Positions 58,175 to 64,000 of a stretch of DNA of 64,000 nt are shown here, in pieces. Origin of the DNA: Xylanibacter muris (GTDB lineage Bacteria > Bacteroidota > Bacteroidia > Bacteroidales > Bacteroidaceae); NCBI RefSeq assembly GCF_013166605.1, contig NZ_JABKKF010000007.1:1-64000 (forward strand), in the 5' to 3' direction. A model generated the notes under the pieces. It did not search any database. It had not been told where the DNA came from and saw nothing but the letters and a program-made list of their open reading frames with translations. The translations under genes and the position numbers were made by a program. Each line of letters starts with the position of its first letter. The stretch's first letter is position 1.

Positions 58175-60132
58175 AAATTCTAAGATTGTTCATATTGCTG
58201 CTGCCGTTGATGTTGGCCATGCCACTGGCTGCCGAAAGGACATATTATGTGCTTGACGGAGGACAGGGGCTTCGCGGACGCAGCGTGCTTCAGATGCTCC
58301 AGCTCTCCGACGGGCGTATGGTTGTGATGACGGAAAGCCACGTAAATATTTATGACGGTGCGGAATTCCGTTCCGTGGCTGTCGACACATCGGCTGCCGA
58401 GCCTCTTGAGGCGTATTACGGCCATACCCATCTCTATGTGGATGCATCCCGCAGGCTTTGGATAAAGTCTTATCGCAGTGTGTCATGCCTTGACCTTACT
58501 GCTCTCCGGTATGTCAGAGACTGCAAGAAACAGGCCTGTGTATCGTGTTTCGACGATATGTTTGTAGATTCGGAAGGCGGTATATGGACTGTTGCCGGAG
58601 GCGATGTGGTGTCGGCTGACACGGGTGTAAGGCTGTGTATGCCGGAAGGTGGCGGAACGGTGCAGGACATTGATGTGAAGGCCGGACGTGCGGTGATTTT
58701 TACAAGCGGCGGTTATGCATGTGTATTTTCCTTGTCTTCCGGTAAATGCGAAGGCATGACAGCGGCTTATGACAGTGTGACGGCCCGCAAGTATGAACGT
58801 ACATCGTTGATAGTGAAGACTTCCGACGGTATGTTCCATCAGATACGTACGGGCAGCGGATGTTCCATATTCCAGACTTTTAATCCCGTAACAATGTCAT
58901 GGAAACGCCATTTAGAGTGCGGTTATCTGCTGCATACACTCATTGCGGGCGATGGCGGCATGGCCTATATCACTACTCCTGAAGGGTATATAGCATATAA
59001 TTTCGGCACCTCCGGCCGACTGGTGTTGCGTGAGTTGCGTCTTCCCGACGGCACACGGCTGACCACCGGCATAAACACCGTGTGTAGCGATCGTGAGGGC
59101 GGAATATGGCTTGGAACGTATAATCGCGGCATTCTTTATCTTCCGCCTCTGTCGGGGGTGTTTGATATGGGGGAGTCGAATGTTCCGCTCACCCCTGTGC
59201 TCATTTCCGTGATGATTCACGGCCGCCGTATCGAGGCCGGTGGCGGCATGGATGTCGATGCGCCTTATCTCGACAGGCTCAGTCTTGATTATGAAGACAA
59301 CTCCGTGGCTTTTTGTTTTTCTCCGATGAAGTATGTGCATCCGCGTAGCGTATGCTACCGTTACAGGATTATAGGTCTCGACGGTGTGTGGCATACGGCC
59401 GATGCCGACAGCGACGGCATGCTTGTAGACAGTCGCGGGCTGCTCACACTGTCGTTCGTAGACCTTGCCGCGGGCAGTTATGTGCTCGAGGTGATGGCCT
59501 CGTCGCGTTTCGGAGTGTGGAACGGCGGTATACGCAGGCTTGTCTTTACTGTGGCCGTACCGTGGTGGCGTTCCACGGAGGCCATTGTCTTATATGTGCT
59601 GCTGTTTGTGGTGTCGGCTTCCACCGGCGTTTGGGTTTACATAAAAGCTGTGAGGCGCAGGGTGGCGCGCGAAGGACGCGAGGAGATGCTGCTCATGCGT
59701 ATCCGTGACCTTATGGAGCAGTGCAACCGCAATGAGAGTTCCGTCAGGGTTGTTCTTGTCGATAACGGTCATGGCGATGAAAAACCAGACATGAGCGGTT
59801 CGGAGATGGATTTTCTCGATAAGGCGACGAGGATTGTCGAGCGGCATATAGGCGATACGTCATACACAGTGGAGCAGCTCAGCCGCGAGATGTGTATGGA
59901 CCGCACCGGACTATACCGCCGGCTTACGGCCATACTCGACAAGTCACCCCAGATGTTCATACGCAGCATCCGTCTGCGTAAGGCCGCAGAAATGCTTTCG
60001 CGCGGTGGAACGACTGTGACGGAAGTGGCCGACGCCACAGGTTTCAGCTCGTCGAGCTATTTCACCAAATGTTTCCAAAAAGAGTACGGTTGCCGTCCGT
60101 CGGAGTATGCGGAGAAGAAAAGCATGCAATGA
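58171..60132 (+). CDS. Membrane-bound AraC-type regulator with periplasmic sensor (HTCS-like without kinase)
   Basis: The 653-residue protein starts with a signal/anchor (MKILRLFILLLPLMLAMPLA), has beta-propeller-type repeats (segments such as DRLWIKSYRS-like strands and SDREGGIWLGTYNRGILYL), a Y_Y_Y-type domain near 385-475 (NSVAFCFSPMKYVHPRSVCY, YRYRIIGLDGVWHT), a membrane helix (about 480-500), a short linker and a C-terminal AraC HTH pair (YTVEQLSREMCMDRTGLYRR, 'VADATGFSSSSYFTKCFQKE'). Classical hybrid two-component systems have a kinase and receiver between the helix and HTH; both are missing. It lies upstream of a GH31 gene it may control. Confidence 0.88.
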   Translation: MKILRLFILLLPLMLAMPLAAERTYYVLDGGQGLRGRSVLQMLQLSDGRMVVMTESHVNIYDGAEFRSVAVDTSAAEPLEAYYGHTHLYVDASRRLWIKSYRSVSCLDLTALRYVRDCKKQACVSCFDDMFVDSEGGIWTVAGGDVVSADTGVRLCMPEGGGTVQDIDVKAGRAVIFTSGGYACVFSLSSGKCEGMTAAYDSVTARKYERTSLIVKTSDGMFHQIRTGSGCSIFQTFNPVTMSWKRHLECGYLLHTLIAGDGGMAYITTPEGYIAYNFGTSGRLVLRELRLPDGTRLTTGINTVCSDREGGIWLGTYNRGILYLPPLSGVFDMGESNVPLTPVLISVMIHGRRIEAGGGMDVDAPYLDRLSLDYEDNSVAFCFSPMKYVHPRSVCYRYRIIGLDGVWHTADADSDGMLVDSRGLLTLSFVDLAAGSYVLEVMASSRFGVWNGGIRRLVFTVAVPWWRSTEAIVLYVLLFVVSASTGVWVYIKAVRRRVAREGREEMLLMRIRDLMEQCNRNESSVRVVLVDNGHGDEKPDMSGSEMDFLDKATRIVERHIGDTSYTVEQLSREMCMDRTGLYRRLTAILDKSPQMFIRSIRLRKAAEMLSRGGTTVTEVADATGFSSSSYFTKCFQKEYGCRPSEYAEKKSMQ

Positions 60133-60508
60133 TTGTTTATGTGAGGATATTTGAAATATGAAGTGATGACTCATCCGGTAAATCAGGAAAGATATTCCTA
60201 AATATACTTTCTGAAAAGGTATGGCATTTTGTCTTAATTAAAGAATGTTATGGCTTTATTCTTAATTTCTTATGACTTAGGAAAGCAATGTTCACCGATG
60301 CATTTTAATTTCTTCGTTTTGCATTCATTTTTCGTTTCTTTGCTGCATATTTCAACGTGATTACCAATAGAATCAACATAAGTGCAATGCTGTTTCAGGG
60401 TATTTGCAGTACCTTTGCATAAGGTAAGCTGCACCTCAGCAATTCCAAGCAAGCTTGATTGCGTTCGGTTTGCATTACCTTTGCAATAACTAAAACAATA
60501 TAGCATTT
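60133..60508. other. Intergenic region with promoter-bearing repeat upstream of GH31
   Basis: The first 270 bases are AT-rich without a gene. The last part contains two tandem TACCTTTG boxes and a 66-bp segment with inverted ends resembling a repeat often placed before genes in this order. Confidence 0.5.
60410..60486 (+). promoter_or_regulatory. Two identical promoter boxes bracketing a short interspersed repeat
   Basis: TACCTTTGCA occurs at 60410-60419 and again at 60476-60485. Between them AAGGTAAGCTGCACCTCAGC and GCGTTCGGTTTGCATTACCT are arranged so that GGTAA and TTACC form inverted ends. The second box lies 24 bases before the GH31 ATG. Confidence 0.55.
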
Positions 60509-62941
60509 ATGAAACGATTATCATTTATGATGCTTTTTGCCGCATTGTGGATGGCATGTCTGCCGTCGGGCGGAGCATCGGTTACGAAAGTAGTGTTTTA
60601 TTCGCCGCACATCGTGCGGATAGTAAAGTATCCGTCTGCGTTTGAGTCGCAGCCTGAGAAGAAAAGCTTCACAGTCATCATGCAGCCTGAGAAGGTTGGC
60701 GTGAAGACCACTGTTGCCGGTTCGCTTACCACATACGCAACCGACAAGATGAGGGTGGTTGTTCACGGCAACGGTACGGCCATGTTTCTTTCCGCTGACG
60801 GTGACACTCTGTTGCGCGAACAGTCTGTTCCAGGATTCGAGATGAGACGCGATGATGCCGATGAGGGCAAATACGTAGTGAACCAGAGATGGAGCCTTGC
60901 CGACGGTGAGCATATCTATGGTTTGGGCCAAAGGAAAGACAGGACCCTCAACCTCCGCGGCAAACACATAAAACTGTGGAACACCAATACCTATACCACC
61001 ATTCCCGTGTTTATAAGCAGTAAGGGTTATGGAGTGTTCTGGGACAATATGAGCCGTTCATTCTTTGACGATGACAAAACAGGGACATCGTTCAAGAGCG
61101 AGGTGGCTGAGATGGTCGACTATTATTTCATCTTCCGTGATGGTACGGCCGACGGTGTGATTTCCGGTTTGCGTTCTCTTACCGGCCGTGCCACAATGTT
61201 TCCTTTATGGGCAATGGGGCATTGGCAGTGCCGTGAGCGTTACAAGACTTCCGATGAGCTTGCCGGGGTGCTTGACAAATACCGTGCCCTGCAGATACCG
61301 CTTGACGGCATCGTGCAGGACTGGCAATACTGGGGATGTGATTCCAACTGGAATGCCATGCGGTTCATGAATCCTTACTATATTAATAAGGTGGGAGATC
61401 CGGCATGGGCCAAATACCTGCCGGGCGACATGCGTAATATGAGCCGTCAGGCAGAGCCCAGACTGAAAAGCCCTTTGGAGATGGCAAAGTATGTACATGA
61501 CAATAATGCACATCTCATGATTACCATCTGGGCCAGTTTCGGTCCGTGGACGGACGCTTATGCCGATATGAAGAAGATTGGCGCACTGCTGCCTTTCGAG
61601 ACATGGCCGAGGAATAGCGGCACGATGCCGTACGATGCCTTCAATCCAAAGGCACGTGACATATATTGGAAGCATCTGACCAACCTATATAATATAGGTT
61701 TCGACGCATGGTGGACAGACTCTACCGAGCCCGACCATTTTGAGAAGCCGGGCGATGACGACTATATGACTGCACGCGGCACATGGCGCAGCGTGAAGAA
61801 TGCCTTTGCCATCGAACACAACCGTGGCATATATGAACATCAGCGGAAGATGCGCGGCAACAATAAGCGCAGTATCCAGATGACACGCAGCGGACAGATA
61901 GGCATACAGCACTACGGTACGTTCTCATGGAGCGGTGACATCTCCAGCAGTTGGGAAGAGATGAAGGCACAGGTGCCGTCAGGTCTGAGCTATGTTATAT
62001 GCGGGATACCGTTCTGGAACACCGATATCGGCGGATTCTTCGGAGGATACTACCGCAACAATCCTAAAGATCCAGGAATGCAGGAGTTGCAGGTGCGTTG
62101 GATGCAGTGGGCGGCATTCATGCCGCTGATGCGCAACCACTGTTCTTCACCGATGGTGAGTGAGCTTTATGAATTTGGCAAGCCGGGCGAGTGGGCCTAC
62201 GATGTCCAGAAAGATTTCATAAAGTTGCGCTATCGTCTTCTGCCGTATATCTACAGCACACAGGGTGATGTGGTGCTCAATGACGGCTCCATGATGCGTC
62301 CGCTGGTGATGGACTTTGCCTCTGACGTGAAGGCACTTGATTGCAATGATGAATACATGTTCGGACGTTCGTTGCTCGTACGTCCTGTGACAGATCCCCT
62401 ATACACATGGCGTAGCGGTGACCGTCGTGGTCATCTTATATATCCGGATGTGACCAAAGGAGCGGCACCGGTCAGTGTGTATCTGCCGGAGGGTGCGAAG
62501 TGGTATGATTTCTGGACAGGCGAGTGCATAGAAGGAGGTCGTGAGATAATGCGTCCGTGTCCTATAAGCGAGATGCCGGTGTACGTGCGTGCGGGAAGTA
62601 TCATGCCTTGGGGGCCAGAGGTGCAGTATTCCTCAGAGAAATCATGGGATAATCTTGAAATGAGGGTATATCCCGGTGCCGACGGACGTTTTGTCCTCTA
62701 TGAGGACCGCGGTGACGGTTACGACTACGAGCGTGGAAAGTATACTCAGATAGAGTTTGAATGGGACGATGCCTCACGTACTCTTACAATAGGCAACCGT
62801 AAGGGGGCTTATCCGACGATGCTTCGCAACCGCAAGTTCAACATTGTTATGATGAACCACGGAACAGGGGCGGGAAGTGTTCCGGTGCAGGCTGTGCGCA
62901 CAGTGGAGTATAACGGTGAGAAGACAAAAATAACTCTTTAG
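60509..62941 (+). CDS. Glycoside hydrolase family 31 enzyme (alpha-glucosidase/alpha-xylosidase type)
   Basis: The 810-residue protein begins with a signal peptide (about 23 residues, ending GGASV region), an N-terminal beta domain and a TIM barrel with the nucleophile Asp in DAWWTDSTEPDHFEKP and the acid/base Asp in FSWSGDISSSWEEM; 'YVICGIPFWNTDIGGFFGGY' is a further landmark. Two C-terminal beta domains follow, the last with LYEDRGDGYDYERG. Which alpha-linked sugar is cut cannot be decided. It is likely periplasmic and regulated by the AraC-type protein encoded upstream. Confidence 0.94.
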   Translation: MKRLSFMMLFAALWMACLPSGGASVTKVVFYSPHIVRIVKYPSAFESQPEKKSFTVIMQPEKVGVKTTVAGSLTTYATDKMRVVVHGNGTAMFLSADGDTLLREQSVPGFEMRRDDADEGKYVVNQRWSLADGEHIYGLGQRKDRTLNLRGKHIKLWNTNTYTTIPVFISSKGYGVFWDNMSRSFFDDDKTGTSFKSEVAEMVDYYFIFRDGTADGVISGLRSLTGRATMFPLWAMGHWQCRERYKTSDELAGVLDKYRALQIPLDGIVQDWQYWGCDSNWNAMRFMNPYYINKVGDPAWAKYLPGDMRNMSRQAEPRLKSPLEMAKYVHDNNAHLMITIWASFGPWTDAYADMKKIGALLPFETWPRNSGTMPYDAFNPKARDIYWKHLTNLYNIGFDAWWTDSTEPDHFEKPGDDDYMTARGTWRSVKNAFAIEHNRGIYEHQRKMRGNNKRSIQMTRSGQIGIQHYGTFSWSGDISSSWEEMKAQVPSGLSYVICGIPFWNTDIGGFFGGYYRNNPKDPGMQELQVRWMQWAAFMPLMRNHCSSPMVSELYEFGKPGEWAYDVQKDFIKLRYRLLPYIYSTQGDVVLNDGSMMRPLVMDFASDVKALDCNDEYMFGRSLLVRPVTDPLYTWRSGDRRGHLIYPDVTKGAAPVSVYLPEGAKWYDFWTGECIEGGREIMRPCPISEMPVYVRAGSIMPWGPEVQYSSEKSWDNLEMRVYPGADGRFVLYEDRGDGYDYERGKYTQIEFEWDDASRTLTIGNRKGAYPTMLRNRKFNIVMMNHGTGAGSVPVQAVRTVEYNGEKTKITL

Positions 62942-63030
62942 GGCATTTATATCACCATGTATCTGACATAATGTCGCTATATTCTGTCTTTTTATACTTG
63001 TTATATGTCATTTTGTCTTGCGACTTGCAA

Positions 63031-63046
63031 TGGTATGCTTGTTGCG
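63031..63046 (+). promoter_or_regulatory. Sigma-54-type -24/-12 promoter of the hsp20 gene
   Basis: TGGTATGCTTGTTGCG has GG and GC separated by ten bases and fits TGGYRYR-N4-TTGC, with only the last base off consensus. No TAnnTTTG box is seen here. The leader to the ATG at 63130 is about 75 bases. TGACATAATGTC, partly palindromic, lies about 60 bases upstream. Confidence 0.5.
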
Positions 63047-63129
63047 ATATTGTAGGTGAAAACCTTCCGACAGAGCGGAGGTAATCATAAAAGACAATTT
63101 AAACATTAATAAAATAGGAGGATTTGATT

Positions 63130-63555
63130 ATGACATTAGTTAGAAGAAACGCAGCATGGCTGCCAGAGGTGTTCAACGATTTTTTTGATAACGGCTATAT
63201 GCATCGTGCCAACGCCATGGCACCGGCAATCAACGTGATAGAGACAAGCAAGGGCTATACAGTGGAGCTGGCTGCACCGGGTATGAAAAAGGAAGATTTC
63301 ATGGTGCATATAAATGATGAGGGCAACCTTACGGTGAAACTGGAAAAGAAGGAGGAACAGAATAATGAGGACAAGACAAGGCGCTACCTGCGTCGCGAGT
63401 TCTCTTACACAAAGTTTGAGCAGACGCTTGTATTGCCGGATGATGTTGACAAGAGTAAAATTGCCGCATCGGTGGCCAACGGAGTGCTTACAGTGGAACT
63501 TCCGAAATTCGAGCCTACCCAGGAAAAGGTGTCTCGTAAGATAGAAGTCATTTAA
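63130..63555 (+). CDS. Small heat shock protein Hsp20
   Basis: The 141-residue protein has a short N-terminal arm (MTLVRRNAAWLPEVFNDFFD), an alpha-crystallin domain (about 35-130, with INVIETSKGYTVELAAPGMK, the loop 'RRYLRREFSYTKFEQTLVLP' and ASVANGVLTVELPK) and a C-terminal RKIEVI, where I-x-V/I is the assembly motif. It holds unfolding proteins as an ATP-independent chaperone. The start follows AAATAGGAGGATTTGATT, unusual here because it holds a good AGGAGG Shine-Dalgarno sequence at about 10 bases. Its promoter looks sigma-54-dependent, as for clpC. Confidence 0.93.
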   Translation: MTLVRRNAAWLPEVFNDFFDNGYMHRANAMAPAINVIETSKGYTVELAAPGMKKEDFMVHINDEGNLTVKLEKKEEQNNEDKTRRYLRREFSYTKFEQTLVLPDDVDKSKIAASVANGVLTVELPKFEPTQEKVSRKIEVI

Positions 63556-63574
63556 GCGGAGCCGCTTTTTAAAC

Positions 63575-63642
63575 AAAGAGAGAAAAGTGAAGAATGGGCA
63601 GATGTATCTGCGGAATTCTTCATTTTTCTCTCTTTTCTTTTT
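63575..63642 (+). terminator. Terminator of the hsp20 gene
   Basis: AAAGAGAGAAAAG and TGAAGAAT are matched by ATTCTTCA and TTTTCTCTCTTT, a long stem followed by more T. Confidence 0.8.
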
Positions 63643-63726
63643 ATTGGGAAATATTAAACCTTGTCATGCATTCCGCGTCCTAAAAAAGAAAATAATAATC
63701 TTATCAAAAGAAAACGACCAAAACTT

Positions 63727-64000
63727 ATGAAAAGATATCCGGTTCTGTTTATGATTCTGATGCTGTGCCATTTGTTTGTCAATGCCCAGCAGGCCGTTGT
63801 GTCTGGAAATGTCTTTGAAGGCGGTTCGGATAATCCGCTCGACAAGGCCACGGTACAGCTGCTGAAGACAGACAGCACATTCGTGTGCGGAGCCTTGACG
63901 GCGACAAACGGACGGTTTGATCTTAAGCCTCCGTCGGCAGGGGCATACATAGTGAAAGTCTCATATCTCGGATACCGCACGGAATACAAGGATGTCAGTG
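63727..64000 (+). CDS. Outer membrane protein with carboxypeptidase-regulatory-like N-terminal domain (partial)
   Basis: The gene starts at ATG 63727 and runs off the right edge after 91 codons. A signal peptide (MKRYPVLFMILMLCHLFVNA) is followed by a beta-sandwich pattern VVSGNVFEGGSDNPLDKATV, ATNGRFDLKPPSAGAYIVKV, SYLGYRTEYKDVS, the CarboxypepD_reg-like domain that opens many TonB-dependent receptors and related barrels in Bacteroidetes. The rest would be a large barrel. No TAnnTTTG box is obvious; the Hsp20 terminator precedes it. Confidence 0.8.
   Translation, partial: MKRYPVLFMILMLCHLFVNAQQAVVSGNVFEGGSDNPLDKATVQLLKTDSTFVCGALTATNGRFDLKPPSAGAYIVKVSYLGYRTEYKDVS

Overview
The window is a chromosomal segment from a member of the Bacteroidales, most likely a Prevotella-like or Bacteroides-like gut or oral anaerobe. 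The main evidence is the repeated promoter pattern TAnnTTTG with an upstream TTTG/TTG, found in front of at least fifteen genes. Supporting evidence is the gene content: PUL-type glycoside hydrolases, a Wzi capsule protein, a DUF4419 protein, lipocalin-like lipoproteins, an ECF sigma/beta-barrel protein, and an AraC regulator with a periplasmic sensor. The species cannot be named from the sequence alone.

Region 1 (1-6.5 kb) is a graveyard of mobile DNA. It holds the start of a probable IS transposase at the left edge, a tyrosine recombinase broken by two frameshifts, small accessory genes, and an AntA-type antirepressor fragment. It also holds one intact HigB/HigA toxin-antitoxin pair next to a decayed second pair, a phage tape-measure remnant with two in-frame stops and a frameshift, a perfect 32-bp palindrome, and two look-alike structured leaders in front of tiny genes.

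Region 2 (6.5-10.5 kb) encodes an ECF sigma factor fused through one membrane helix to an outer-membrane-type barrel domain, followed by a radical SAM/SPASM protein and a Gfo/Idh/MocA oxidoreductase. Region 3 (11-31 kb) is mainly core genes: clpC, pheT, yebC-family, valS, mazG, rnz, a divergent UDP-GlcNAc 2-epimerase-like protein, a BtuFC-like metal-chelate importer and an OmpR-type two-component system. Region 4 (31-45.4 kb) has a PiT phosphate transporter, small membrane and secreted proteins, a pectin/plant-glycan pair (GH2 interrupted by an amber codon, GH28), Wzi plus a lipoprotein, a sugar-phosphate transferase pair for surface polysaccharide, and an OmpA protein.

Region 5 (45.5-49.7 kb) is the Phe/Tyr biosynthetic operon pheA-aminotransferase-DAHP synthase/chorismate mutase-tyrA. 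In front of it is a leader peptide rich in Phe and Tyr codons and an attenuator whose alternative pairing can be read directly. Region 6 (49.8-64 kb) carries a GH2 enzyme, a dolichol-phosphate-mannose-synthase-like GT2, mfd, a membrane AraC regulator, a GH31 enzyme, an Hsp20 chaperone and the start of an outer membrane protein.

The most unusual structures are non-coding. Three intergenic sites (10.5, 30.6 and 54.6 kb) each contain exactly four palindromes spaced exactly 22 bp apart. The palindrome sequence differs between sites but is kept within a site, with paired changes. Two of these sites also contain inverted pairs of REP-like hairpins. In addition, clpC and hsp20 both have sigma-54-type -24/-12 sequences.
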